Of a stretch of DNA of 64,000 nt, positions 11,210 through 22,130 are shown in pieces. The stretch covers positions 496,001 through 560,000 of the forward strand of contig MU001511.1 of NCBI GenBank assembly GCA_010093485.1. The letters run 5' to 3'. Below the pieces are notes generated by a model. The model saw only the letters and a list, made by a program, of their open reading frames with translations, was not told the DNA's origin and did no database searches. The stretch is from Karstenula rhodostoma CBS 690.94. Lineage: Eukaryota; Ascomycota; Dothideomycetes; Pleosporales; Didymosphaeriaceae. Made by a program: the position numbers and the translations under genes. Numbering within the stretch: the stretch's first letter is position 1; each line of letters starts with the position of its first letter.

Positions 11210-12114
11210 CTAGCACTTAAAAACCGACGGGCCTGGAACGGTATATGACCGCTGCCCACTGTATAGGTTATACAGAATGCCGGGGTCAGACGCCTTGTAC
11301 GCGCCAGGCAGGCTCACGCTGCTGGGCGTCTTGCTCGCGGATCCGCCCTGGATGTTGATTTGCGCGCACTCCTGTTCGTCACCGTCAGCACCCGCTTCAT
11401 TGTTCCCGCCCATGCCCCAACCCAAGCAAACAAGGCCACCAGGGACTTGGAGGGATTGGCTCACCATGTAGAACTGCGCACCCCCCGAGCTCGACGCGCC
11501 ATGCAACGCAATCAGCTCACCGCGGAGCAAATACTGCCCGGGCGCAATGCACTGCGGGATAGTAACGGTCTGCACGCCCCCGCTAGCAATCAGCCGCTCG
11601 ACGCCCCATTTGCCCGCGGCGTCGAGCCCGTCTTCGGCTATCTTGAACCACCCCGCTGTCGTGCCGTTAGTTTCGAAACCCAGGGGGTTGGCATGCGGAC
11701 GAACGTACACCCCGGCCCAGCATCGGTCTTCGCATCCGTCACTTTCTTCAGATACGCCATCACGGGCCCCTTGTGGCTCGCGTCGATGACATCGTTGGAG
11801 CCAGAGGTGAGGGTGTGGCGCCAGGTGAGTTTGGCACTCGAGCCGGCTTGCAGGGTGATGACGGTGGGGGTTTGCTGTACGGCGCCGTTGGGGCCGCCGT
11901 TGCATGCGATGGCGGTGGAGGAGACGTCTTGGATGGGCTGGGGGGCGTTAGTTGGTGTGGGGAGATAATGGGAAGGGGTGGGTAGGCGTACGCCGTCGTA
12001 GGAGACTACGCGGACGCCGTCGCCGACTGCGCCGTTGTTGAGCGAGACGAAGATGGTGTGCGCGGAGGCGGTGGACGCCGCTGTGGCGAGCGCGAGGGGG
12101 ATGGAGAGTTTCAT
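11210..12114 (-). CDS. Lytic polysaccharide monooxygenase, AA9 family
   Basis: Model: complement(join(11210..11370+1,11465..11655,11709..12114)), with the third exon 11210..11371; 252 aa. AA9 enzymes are secreted copper enzymes that oxidatively cleave cellulose and related glucans. The signal peptide [18 protein letters not shown] is followed directly by His19 (HTIFVS), the histidine-brace N-terminus. The second copper His is in [14 protein letters not shown] (about residue 114) and the axial Tyr is in GGAQFYM. Other family blocks are [29 protein letters not shown] and [10 protein letters not shown]. The 252-aa length equals a bare catalytic domain with no CBM1. Intron 1 begins GTACGT, with a CTAAC branch 10 nt from the AG. 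Intron 2 lies between QFYM and ECAQIN and would otherwise read through as an insertion. Confidence 0.93.
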
Positions 12115-12170
12115 CGCGTGTGCGGAAATCGATCTTGCATCTTGCTTCGTTCCCACTGCGCTGCGCTGCC

Positions 12171-12176
12171 TTTATA
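12171..12176 (-). promoter_or_regulatory. TATA-box-like element upstream of LPMO
   Basis: TATAAA on the minus strand, 57 bp before the LPMO start codon, inside GTATAAAGG. Its position suits a TATA box with a short 5' leader. Function is inferred from sequence and position only. Confidence 0.45.
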
Positions 12177-12889
12177 CACCACCGCCACTACATCCCGGCT
12201 GCTAACCCCTACACCAACACCAACACCACGCCAACCTCACAAACTCCCCCCAAGCACCCGCGACTCTTTTCGCAGCGGAGCCGCCGGTCCGTCGAGGCTC
12301 GCGGCGAACAAACGTTAGATTAAGCACTATCAGCACCCCACAGAATCTTCTTCGAGCGCTAAGCGAAGGATAATGTAGCCAGTCCCCGTGTCGCGCGTAG
12401 ATTGCGGCGAAAAGAGGGCCTGGGGTAAATGGCCTTCGCGCGGCGAACGTGACATGGGGTGTAACATGAAGGCGCGATTACCGAGCGTGAACGTCCTCCA
12501 GACGACGTAAGAGTGCGTTGGGGATGACGGTGGTTGAATCACGTGGGGGGCGGTTAGGAGAGCTGTGGGGGTGAAGGAAAGGGGGAGAGAGATGATTGAA
12601 AGGAGTAATATCTCTACGGGAATGGATAATGGATGGGCGAATTTGTTTAGTCAAAGTGGTGGATTGTGACGTCCTTGTGCAGCTCTGGGAGCCTTAGGTG
12701 ACCGATTTGGGTCCTATATACATCTAGCTACCAACTACAATGGAGCATTAGCATCGAAGGTGATCCTTGACGATCGGGTGCCGTGCTTTGCGCAGTATCT
12801 CCCTGGCTCATGGTCCCCTGTGCCGCAATTCCGAAAATAGGATCTCGACATCGGAAAGGATGAATGTGCGACCGTCGTAGCGAGATGTT
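12177..12889. other. Upstream region of LPMO
   Basis: About 0.7 kb between two minus-strand genes, expected to hold the LPMO promoter. It contains one copy of a CGTGTCGCGCGTAG element at 12387-12400. No coding evidence. Confidence 0.5.
12387..12400 (+). promoter_or_regulatory. Recurrent CGTGTCGCGCGTAG element, copy 1
   Basis: The 12-mer CGTGTCGCGCGT occurs here, at 19674 and at 48027, with a shorter CGTGTCGCGC at 14303 upstream of JIP5. All lie outside coding sequence. The CGCGCG core is palindromic. A protein-binding role is inference. Confidence 0.3.
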
Positions 12890-14216
12890 TCAGTCGAGTC
12901 CAGCGAAGCCCAGGATGCCATGTGTTGTTTGCTGTTTCCCGCCCTTGCCCTTCCTCCTCTTCTTGCGTTTCTGCGAGGGTCGTTCATCCTCGCTGCTGTC
13001 TTCCATCTCTTCGTCACTGTCCTCATCGTCGCTGTCACGCGAGTGCTTATCTCCCGCGACACCGTTCTCAGCCTCCTCATCTTCTTCCTCCTCCTCGGTT
13101 TCCTCCTGTCCATACACGCTCGCTTCCCCCCATACCTTGACCATTCTACCGCCTCCACTGATCATCCTGCCCGTAGCATCGAAACCAAGACCGACCACGG
13201 CCTCCTTCTCCAGCTCATCGTGCGATAGTTCGGCAATAACTTGGTTCGAACCGACTTTGACAAATCGTAGGGCGCCATTACCCAAGCCCGTGGCGACTAT
13301 TTTACCGCTAGGCCCCACACCCTGGGGCAGAAGGACCATAGAGTCTACGCTCTCTCCACCGCCGGGGGACCTGTCAACGGTGATGCGTTCATCCTGGTCG
13401 TCCCACACTCCCCGTTCCCAGAGGGTCAGGACGCCGTTACCGCCTCCGACAACAACCTTTTCGCCGACACTTGAGCCCTTCTTCGAGAGACCTGTTACCA
13501 TGACCGAGCATAACAGCTCCTCTTCTTGATCTTCGCTCCGGACCATGACTCCCCGCCGCAGGTCGGTGACAGCCAGTGTGGTGCCTCCCGTGCTGACCCA
13601 TTGTTTGCTGAAGCCACTGGTGCTCGCGGCGCTCGGTGGTAGCGGCGTCAGAGACGAGATGTAGTCGTCGTGTGGATGATGCGTCTGCTCGGGCTTGGAG
13701 TTGGCCTGTGGACCGAGAGCGCGCAGGTCGTAGAGGTGGAGCGCTGAGGAGTCGGTTCCGAGAAGAAGGGTCTGCGGTGAGAGTGCATGAACGAGTGACG
13801 GCGCGTCAATCGCATTCGAGCTATTGCGCGGTGTTAGCAGGCATGCAGAAAGATCAATAAGCATGAACAACTCACGCATCGAGCGGGACAGCAATCTTCG
13901 CAACGACCTTGCCCGTCATCGCATCCGCTGCCTTCACGATTCCATCCGTGCCAGCCGAGTATAATTGCAAGCCATCAACCGCGAATGCCAGCGCCCGACA
14001 GCTTCCCTTGTGCCGCCGTGTCTTCCAGGCTGTTTCAATGTGCCCAAAGCCGTTTTCTGAAGCAAGCGACTCGTCGCCATCGCTTGCGCCTGCGGGCAGA
14101 CGATACGTCTGGACATGGCCCGAAGAAAGACCTACAGAGACAATTGGCTCCTCCGGATGGACCGCCTGAGTGAACAGGTCGTGGTCAAGCGGGATGGCGC
14201 ATATGTTCTGGAACAT
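12890..14216 (-). CDS. JIP5: WD40 ribosome-biogenesis protein JIP5 (WDR55-like)
   Basis: Model: complement(join(12890..13820,13876..14216)), 423 aa. JIP5/WDR55 is a nucleolar beta-propeller needed for pre-rRNA processing. The N-terminus [21 protein letters not shown] matches the family. WD-like blades can be followed through [86 protein letters not shown] and [15 protein letters not shown] long acidic stretch ([25 protein letters not shown]) then leads into a basic [11 protein letters not shown] tail and the conserved [13 protein letters not shown] end. The single intron begins GTGAGT and has a CTAAC branch. A short CGTGTCGCGC motif lies about 90 bp upstream of the start. Confidence 0.93.
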
Positions 14217-15027
14217 GACGTGTGGTGTTGTGCAATGTGATCGGAACGTTCAACGCTGCAACTTTTTTGTGGAGTAAACGCGCGCCCGCGCAGATCTGAT
14301 CACGTGTCGCGCCTACCCAACGGGGGACCCTGGCCAGCTGTGGAAGGCCCCTTCAGCCTTACACCTTCCATCTAGAACCATTTCGTCCAATACAAGGAGA
14401 GCAAGCACGTGGTGTAACAGTACCAAGGCTTCATGATCAAGATCCGACGCACAAATCTCAACTTGATCCCTTTCGCCATCACGCCTAGTTGACCTATGCC
14501 ATCCGAGCGTGCTCCAAGCGAAAAATAACAGCAGCCCAAAGAAGCCCTTCAGCTGCTCGCAGCTTCGCAACGGTCTCTTTATGGCAAAAATTCCAACAAT
14601 GCTGCGACTCTGTCGGCGACGAATCCAGCCTCCCAGCGGTGGAGCGATGAGCACCTCTCTCAGCTAATTACACCACTGCCTCGATTTGGGCACACAGAGG
14701 AGCTGAGGGCCACCTGGGTCAGCTACGTATTCACTACCAATCCGTATCCGGCCCCTATCAAATCCATGATTTTCTGATTGTTGACACGACCTACGAAGCG
14801 GACCCGTCAAGTAATAGACAAAAATAAACATGGACTGCCGCCCAAAAGTAACACAAAATGAAGCGCTGTAAATGGGCTATCAAATCCATACGCTTCTCAC
14901 TTACAACCATTTTCCAAGGTTTTATATAGGCCTTCATCACACGCCGTAGCCCCTCACTCGCTCACTCACTCACCAGCTACTCCCTGCACAGCGCCTCTCG
15001 AAAAACATCACAACGATATCCACCACC
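14217..15027. other. Divergent intergenic region
   Basis: 811 bp between JIP5 (minus) and the small secreted-protein locus (plus). It contains CGTGTCGCGC at 14303-14312 and TATATA at 14923. No gene seen. Confidence 0.5.
14921..14930 (+). promoter_or_regulatory. TATA-like element upstream of the small secreted-protein locus
   Basis: TTTATATAGG lies about 100 bp before the ATG at 15028. It suggests the locus is or was transcribed from a TATA promoter. Confidence 0.35.
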
Positions 15028-15578
15028 ATGAAGCTCACCGCAATCCTATTAGCCTCCATTGCCACCTCTGCGTTAGCACTAGCGGCGCTTTCCAAATGCG
15101 CCTACCCCAAGACCATCCCTATCCAACTGCGCCTCCAATTACGGCATCTGGTTTGAAGTCGACTACGACGCCTCCGGCCACTGTTCCTCGGCCAGCTGCT
15201 CACCGAAATACGGCCCGGGTGTGCTGTCGCAAATGACATCCGTGGTCGGAACGTCCTACCTGCATTGGGAAGGGTCACAGAAGGTGCGTTGAGGCCTTGT
15301 TAAACCATCGGACATCTTTCGTATCAGTCCACGAGCGGACCCTAGCTATCGATGCTGACGACGGGGTGCTTTCAGTCGGCGCAGTTCCCTGGCACGGCGT
15401 TTATGTTCACCATCGATGCGGACGCGCAGAGCCAGGGGAGTATGCTAGGATGGGGAGCGGCAAGAATAAGTACCATCAGTACTGGTGCTACAAGGATAAC
15501 AAACGAGACTTAGATACGGTAAGTGGAGCCGGTTATGGGGTGGAATGTAAGAACGTATACTACTGTCAGCAGAAGTAG
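15028..15578 (+). pseudogene. Small secreted cysteine-containing protein, frameshifted
   Basis: The ATG at 15028 opens a good signal peptide, MKLTAILLASIATSALALAA, but this frame stops 35 codons in. The next segment in the +1 frame is clearly protein-like (NCASNYGIWFEVDYDASGHC, then SSASCSPKYGPGVLSQMTSV). It runs to a GTGCGT donor near 15282, with an acceptor at about 15374. After the intron one frame gives AQFPGTAFMFTIDADAQSQG and another gives KYHQYWCYKDNKRDLDT and ECKNVYYCQQK, so a second shift is needed. Either the gene is decayed or the assembly has two indels. I see no intron able to explain the first shift, because the interval has no GT donor. The family is not recognised; the size and cysteines fit a small secreted protein. 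Confidence 0.5.
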
Positions 15579-15744
15579 GAATGGGAGCTGAAGGATACGC
15601 AAAAATCGAACCGCTAAAGGTGTTGCGTAAAAGCAACGAACAAGGGATATCATTTCGCGTATACGCTTCCACACAGAACGCCAAACCTTCGTCAATAAGC
15701 ATACAAAGTCACATCACCTCAGCCGCACGTCAATCTCCTCCGTT

Positions 15745-18008
15745 TCAACAGAGTCCCAGTACGACGCGGAGATCCATCCGAGGGCCCTTGCGATACGCGA
15801 TCCCAGCGTCCCATTCGATCCAGAGCACGAAGTAGAAATCATTCGTCCATTCCGACGATGAACTGTGGAGATGCTCCAACCGCGTGCGCCCGGCGCTCAA
15901 CTGTATGAACGCCACTTGAAACATTTCGGGGCAGGGTTCCGAGGGATTGACCAGCCCGACGCGAGTATCGTTGTGGTCTCTGATGATCATGCGCGAGGAA
16001 TATCCGCGCTCGTGTTGGACTCCCTCCACAGACGCGAAGACGCGAGACGCCGGGCCCGGAACTCGAGTATAGGACTGTAGCCATTGTCTCCCGCGCTGAG
16101 GGACTGCGTCGGTATCGCCTGGAACCGGAACCTCTCCCCCAGCCGCTCGTACGAGACTTCTTCCCCGGCGCTTGCACGGGGCGTGCTGACGAGGAACTTA
16201 CTGCGTATCTCAGTGCGCTGTTGCGTTGCCTCATCCGTCTTATACATCCTCGCGATGGGCGTGAGGTAGACCGACGAGCGATGGCGTTTAACGCACGAGC
16301 CGTCCTTGTCCAGATCATAATCATACACCAGCTTCCACATACTGGTAGTGATCTTCCCCTCCCAGCCGTCTGCACACGCGCCCGGCCGCCGCGTCAACGT
16401 CCCCATGGCGCTGGGCTCCCACAGCAGCACCCCGTCGAAGAACATCTCCAGAAGCCCGAACAGAATACCCCCCGCCATGCTTTTCCCCATGACCACCATG
16501 ATGCACGAGAACGCCACGAGCGTGTCCTCCGCGTACGTCAAGGAGCGCGAGGAATACGCCTGCACGGCTGTCGCGTACGCGTAGATGTCTGGCTGCGCGC
16601 TGAATACGCTGTGGAGCCTCTCGATGCCAACATTCTGGGGGAGCTCGAGTCCGATCTCGTTTTCCAGCGTCTGCTTGCATATCCACGATACCGTCTGGTC
16701 GTGGAACGCGAGTATGCGCTTGGAAAGTGTCCATTCCTGGTACGTCCACCCGCGCTTGAAGTAGACGGATTTTCCTATGGGGTCGATGGGACTTGGCGGG
16801 GGCGACGATGCGGCAGTTATCGTTGAACTCGAAGCGGTGGAATGGGTCTTTCCGCGGCCGGTGCCTCCCTACGCCGTGGAGCCCGCTGTCGTTATGCTCG
16901 CCTTCGCAGGCTGCGATCGTGAAGTAGGAATTCGAGTAGATGGCGGCCATGGCTTGGATTTGGCTGTGCTTGTGGTTGGGGTCGTCTTGTATGATGCAAA
17001 AGCGGTCGACCCTGGATGCACCGATTAGTGCTTTTCGTATGTATACCCCCTTGGTGTCTTACTTGGAGATGTGCTCCTCCATGGCCTGGAAGTCGACGAC
17101 CATGGCCCTAGCCCGCGCCTGATAATCCCTACGGGTGGAAGGTATGCTGTTTTGTTACGGAGTGTTTGCTTACCAGAGATACCTCAAGCCCAGATGCCGC
17201 ACCACCAGCATACTATCTCGAACCGTAGCAGGAAGGAGGCCCAGGCCCGCAAGCTTCCGAAACGCACCAGACTGACAAAGCTGGGAGAAATTCCCGGTGG
17301 TCGTCTGCGACGTAAACTTGTTCTGCCCCGATCGATTCCCCAATACCCGCTGACCAGCGTTTTGGGCGCCCCAAACATAGCTGAGAGCCACGTAGCGGCA
17401 TGACCCAAGCTTAAACGAGAGGCTCTGCTTATCGACATCAATAACAATGATTTGCGCAACGGGAGTAAGCTTTGCCCAGGGATCCTGTATCGAGTGACAA
17501 ACCCCGGCATGTTCCAAGTCGCATTTACTAATGGCTCTGCGGATCGACGTACCATCTATCATCGTCCTGCTTCTTTCCCAAGCGCGCTGGTCCCCCTGGA
17601 AATGCAGGGCTTCGAAAAGACGGAAGCTGTAAAGCTTGATCTTGAACTGGTATACCCTCCGACCATTCTTATTGCTGCATTGCAGTGTTACAAAACTGGA
17701 TTCGATGTGATACCCTGTAGGAAGCGCTGTCCAGCGATACCGACAGCGCAATCCATTTCGCCAATTCTTCCAAACCACTGCTCAATGAGCTCGGTGAGAT
17801 GCCGGCACGTGGGACACTTGTCGTTGTCTTTCAAATACTTGTAACGTAATATGTCAAACTCTTCTGGTTCGGACCGATGGTGAGGCTCAGACCGTTGGTG
17901 AGTTATATCCCTCGTTTTCTCCAGAAGGAGGGAAATCCATGTGCAGACCTCGCATGGTGCCTTTGGTTTGCTTCCTCTTGTCGTTAAGCTGGTCCATAGC
18001 TCTTGCAT
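15745..18008 (-). pseudogene. HET-domain (heterokaryon incompatibility) gene, decayed
   Basis: Reads on the minus strand as a HET protein: N-terminal CPTCRHLTELIEQWFG, then CRYVALSYVWG, LLPATVRDSMLVVRHLGLRYLW, VDRFCIIQDDPNHKH, AAIYSNSYFTIAACEG, RGWTYQEWTLSKRILAF and a C-terminal DFYFVLWIEWDAGIAYRKG. HET domains trigger cell death when incompatible hyphae fuse. The pieces are in different frames without usable introns at several points: near 17700-17780, at a C5 run near 16810-16816 (between NCRIVAP and PPSPIDPIGK), and near 16040-16060 (before VEGVQHERGYSSRMIIRDH). Three or more shifts make decay more likely than sequencing error. One or two introns are real, and there is an optional 66-nt exon at 17063-17128. 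Confidence 0.68.
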
Positions 18009-18495
18009 TTGTGCGATTCTCCGAGATAGTGTTCTAGCGGAGACTGGACGCTTAGAAGGCGGTCATGATCTGGAAGGAAAGCCAAGATCGTACAAGGCTG
18101 AGTCGTGGCTGAGGCGGGGTCTCGTATATGAAGTTGGCGAGCCGGATGGATGCAAACGTCCTACTGGCTGGAAGCGGTGGCTCTCATGAAATAAGTTGCC
18201 ATTCAGGGGGAAATAAATGCTACAAAGACCTAAGCCGATGTGCCTACCCCTTGTTCGCTGTGCACATGCGATCCGGTGAGACTTCAGCTAGCCCTTGCAG
18301 GTTCACCGATTCTCCAGCCTTAGGCGACAGCATTCGCCACGCTACCTGAAGTGAAGACTGCTCGCTGCATTCCTGCCCATAGGTCGAAACAGTGCCAAAA
18401 GCTGATCCGTGATCACCTACGATCTTATCCAATGCTTTAGATATTGCTGTACAATCCTACCCGTACAATACTCCAATATGTGCCGTGCAAACTCC
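18009..18495. other. Intergenic between HET pseudogene and secreted protein gene
   Basis: 487 bp, nothing recognised. Short frames only. Confidence 0.5.
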
Positions 18496-19128
18496 TCAAT
18501 AATAATGACCCTTCTTCAATCCAATCATCCCTTGTTTAAACCCATCCTTCTCCATTTGCTTCATCACATCCCCTAAGTTCTTCCTCTCCATGCTGCCCAC
18601 ACCACCCGCCAGCCTTGGATCCGCGTCCGGCAAGATATTGCTGTCCACCCTCGCGCCATCACCAGCGCTCGCCGTCGCATTCGCGCTCGCCCCATTCCCA
18701 TCCGAGAAGCATTTCAGGCTCATGAAGGTCGGCATGTTCGATACCTGCCCGGGAAACCGAAGTGTCTTGACCTGGGCTCCCGTGCACGTAGCCTTCTCGA
18801 AGAGGACGCAGAAGCCGTTTTCGTCCGGGCCGATGGAGCGCGCAGAGTTGCTGCCTGTGCCGGCGATATGGCAGCGATTGCTGGGCGCGGTCCAGGCGCA
18901 GTCGCCGCGGAAGTTGTCACCGGTGCAGATGTATACAGCCCCTGGTAGACCGCGTTTTCGGAGCCGATGCGCGTGGCCTGGTGTTGATGCGCCTGTTTTC
19001 TCTTGGAAGTCTCGGGTAGGAAGTCTTTGGACATCGTGGCTGAAGCGCGAGGTTGGGAGTGCGAGGATGGTGGGGAGGAAGCAGAAAAGGTACAGTGCGA
19101 TGGCCGGGAATAGGGAGAAATGAGCCAT
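18496..19128 (-). CDS. Secreted protein, beta/gamma-crystallin-like small Cys domain
   Basis: Single exon, 210 aa, started at the ATG that begins the signal sequence MAHFSLFPAIALYLFCFLPT; the open frame upstream is leader. A basic RLRKR site near residue 58 suggests Kex2 processing of a propeptide. The following ~85 residues (AVYICTGDNFRGDCAW, NRCHIAGTGSNSARSIGPDE, GFCVLFEKATCTGAQVKTLR, LKCF) have six cysteines and the strand pattern of fungal crystallin-like or peptidase-inhibitor-like small secreted proteins. The last ~60 residues are Gly/Ala/Ser-rich, then charged. Function unknown. A surface or apoplastic role is inference. Confidence 0.75.
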   Translation of the reverse strand: MAHFSLFPAIALYLFCFLPTILALPTSRFSHDVQRLPTRDFQEKTGASTPGHAHRLRKRGLPGAVYICTGDNFRGDCAWTAPSNRCHIAGTGSNSARSIGPDENGFCVLFEKATCTGAQVKTLRFPGQVSNMPTFMSLKCFSDGNGASANATASAGDGARVDSNILPDADPRLAGGVGSMERKNLGDVMKQMEKDGFKQGMIGLKKGHYY

Positions 19129-20480
19129 TGTTTCGACAGCGTGAAGACGTAATTTAGAAATTAAGAATGTGTATAAACAAGTATTTGTCAGGTCGTCGAC
19201 CTCAAAGAAACGGACGCCGGCCGTGTATATGAAGAGGGCCTCGTGAAGGTGCCTATGTACGAGCAAGCCGGGCACAGTGTTCACTTGGTTGGTTTAGGAG
19301 ATCGGCTGTCGATGGGGGATGTCGCAAGGGCGAAGGGGGAGACCGGATTCGACTTCGACGTCTTCTGCAAGGGGCATCTGCCAGAGATGGATGTTACTTG
19401 TTCCCAGCCCCATAGCGGCCAGAAAGTGATCAAGATTATTCGCGCGCCGACATGTTGTCAATATTCCAAAGGAGGGTCCGGAAAGGGTGCAAGGGAAGTT
19501 GCGAGCACAACGACTGATATGGAAGTGGAAGCTTGCTAGGGGTGAGGCTTCATGAAACACGATGGCGATGCGTGCAACCGCCGGAGTCGCATCCGGGAAC
19601 TAATGGGTGTGGGGCGCTCACGACATCTGCGGACCCATGTTTCTAACTGACAAGATCAGCTAGGATCGGCCGTCGTGTCGCGCGTAGTTCGTCAGGTTTA
19701 AATGAGGGTAGTTGCGGACGGTCGTAGTGGTTACGCGGTAGTGCGCACAAAGATCGAGGATTACCTTGATCGACAGGTACGCGACCGACGGCATAAAGCC
19801 CGCTGTTGCGCAATCAGGGCGCATGACAAGTTCGGCTGGGCAGACATGCCAGAATTCTGCCCCATCGGGTCACGGCAGCAGTTGCAAGCGCTCTGTATGG
19901 ATCTCCCAGTTTCGAGGTTTCCATCTAGGTATAGGAAGTCAACCGTCAGCCTCAACATGGTGCGACAAAAACTTTGATACGTGACAAGTAGTAGACGCAA
20001 GGTCATGATGAAGGCGCACGCATACCGTCAAGCTTTTGTTGGTTCAACAATGCTCCGAGTGCGTGGTATACCCGGAGCTGTTATGAGGGATATCCCAATT
20101 CGTGTATTGCTGATGAAGAAGAAGGTCGGACGCAGCGGCTTCGTGACACGCTCGGTGGCCGAACATTGGGCGCTGGCGATTGGCAGAGAGGAGCGCTTCC
20201 AACACATTCGGAAGACCGACATGGCCATCTGCTAGACTGCGATCGGATATCAAAAGCGCGAAGATAATCATGGTTTTCTGATCGCTGACTGAAGTCATCT
20301 CTGGCCCGTGCATCTACTGCAGGCCCGGTTATCGGCGGCGCTCGACAAAGATGCAAGAGAAGAGTGCGGTCCAACACCTCACGGAGCCATGTCGGCCATG
20401 TCCTAATGTTGCAGATCGCAAGGCAGCTGTGCCCGCGTAGACTCACCTCCATTGCCCGCGCGCACCACACTTTCCCCGTC
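19129..20480. other. Intergenic between two divergent genes
   Basis: 1.35 kb upstream of both the secreted protein (minus) and FPGS (plus). It contains the second CGTGTCGCGCGTAG element at 19674-19687. Open frames are short and overlap on both strands; none has domain or splice support. Confidence 0.5.
19674..19687 (+). promoter_or_regulatory. Recurrent CGTGTCGCGCGTAG element, copy 2
   Basis: Identical over 14 bases to the copy at 12387. It lies about 550 bp upstream of the crystallin-like gene and 800 bp upstream of FPGS. Confidence 0.3.
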
Positions 20481-22130
20481 ATGGCGAAACGCGACTACGC
20501 GGTAAGCTGCGCGAGCTCTTCGTCTTTGTCTGAGCCCATCTGACGCCCGCAGGCCGCCGTTGGGGCGCTCAACACGCTGCAGTCCAACTTCTCCATCGTG
20601 GACGCGATCCGGAAGTCGGGCAAGGGCATGAACCAGCAGGCCATCCCGGAGATGATCGAGTGGTGTCGCAAGATTGGATATGAGGTGTGCGGCTCCCGTC
20701 CCTCGACGCTCCGGACCAGTCACTGAACTATGCTGTAGCCCTCCGATTTCGACCGGCTGAGAGCTATACACATCGCTGGAACCAAGGGCAAGGGCTCCAC
20801 GAGTGCCTTTGTCTCTTCCATTCTCGCTCAGTATATCAGGCCGTCCTCTGAGTCGCCCGTAAGCCCCACCAAGATCGGGCTATACACCTCTCCACACCTC
20901 CGATCCGTTCGCGAGCGCATACAGATAGACAACAATTCTATATCAGAAGAGCTGTTCACAAAGTACTTCTTCGAGGTATGGGACCGGTTGGAGGCGGCAG
21001 CAGACGCGGACAACACCCCGGAAGGCGTGCCGACAAAGCCAGTCTACTTCCGCTATTTGACGCTCACGGCGTTGCATGCCTACTTGACCGAGGGCGTGGA
21101 CTCGGCCGTCATAGAATGCGGCATTGGCGGCGAGTACGACAGCACCAACATCCTGCTGAAGCCCACCGTCACAGCAGTGACGAGTCTGGGAATAGACCAC
21201 ACGGCCATGCTGGGCTCGACGCTCCCCGAGATCGCATGGCACAAGGCGGGCATCTTCAAACCCGGAAGCGTGGCATTTTCCGCCCCGCAGAAAGACGAAG
21301 CCGTCGCCGTGCTGCAGGAACGCGCAAAGGAGAGAGATACCGAGCTGCACGTTATCAACGTCCACCCCGATCTGGCCAGCAACAAGATCAAGCTCGGCCT
21401 CTCCGCTGCGTTCCAGAAGATCAACGCCTCCGTCGCCATCGCCGTGGCGGCCGCCCACCTCCGCGCCCTGGGCCACACATCCGTGCCCGACCCCACGACG
21501 ACGCCGCACATCGAGCTCCCCGCCGAGTTCATCAAGGGACTAGAGGAAGTCCGATGGCCAGGGCGCTGCGAAGTCCGCCGCGAGAAGAACGTAGCCTGGC
21601 ACATCGACGGCGGACACACGCTCGAAAGCATCGAGGTAACCGGGCAGTGGTTCGCCGAGCAGATGGCCGCAGCGAATGCCGCCCCAGGCTCAGCAAAGGC
21701 CGCGCCGCGCATCATGATTTTCAACCAGCAGACGCGCGACGCAAACGCCCTCGCAAAGGCCCTGTACACTGCGCTGCAGACCGGCATCACAGCCGATTCG
21801 ACCTCGCCGTTCACGCACGTCATCTTCACCACCAACCAGACTTTCAGCGAAGGCTACAAGCCCGATCTCGTCTCCATCAACACGAACCAGCAGGACGTAG
21901 ATACCCTGGCCGTGCAGAAGGCGCTGGCCAAGACGTGGTCTGAGATCGACACCACCGCCGAGGTAAAGGTGTTGAAGACGATCGAGGAGGCTGTCACGAC
22001 TGCGCGGGGCATTGCAGGCGATTGGGCGGAAGAAGCCGGCGCTGAGGCCGAGGTCATGGTTCTCATTACAGGTAGTTTGCATTTGGTGGGAGGGGCGCTC
22101 GAGATGCTGGAGACGCATCCGGCGAAGTGA
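20481..22130 (+). CDS. FPGS: Folylpolyglutamate synthase
   Basis: Model: join(20481..20501,20553..20684,20739..22130), 514 aa. FPGS adds glutamates to folates with ATP, which retains them in cytosol and mitochondria and makes them good cofactors. The N-terminus has ALNTLQSNFSIVDAIRKSGK. The mononucleotide-binding loop is HIAGTKGKGST, followed by GLYTSPHLRSVRERIQI, FRYLTLTALHAYL, ECGIGGEYDSTNI and the GIDHTAMLGSTLPEIAWHKAG block. The C-terminal domain includes WHIDGGHTLESIEVTGQWF and ends with MVLITGSLHLVGGALEMLE, both family hallmarks. The first exon is only 21 nt. The first intron begins GTAAGC; the second begins GTGTGC and ends CTGTAG. A mitochondrial form from an upstream start is not evident. 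Confidence 0.95.

Noticed and set aside
11638..11708. Read-through of LPMO exon 1 to a longer C-terminus
   Set aside because: The conserved GWFKIAEDG frame is reached only by removing the GTACGT..CAG intron.
12120..12330. Short plus-strand frame opposite the LPMO promoter
   Set aside because: Low-complexity Thr/Pro composition, no start context or homologous features.
20978..21943. 321-codon plus-strand frame rich in Arg/His
   Set aside because: Out-of-frame shadow of FPGS in GC-rich coding DNA.
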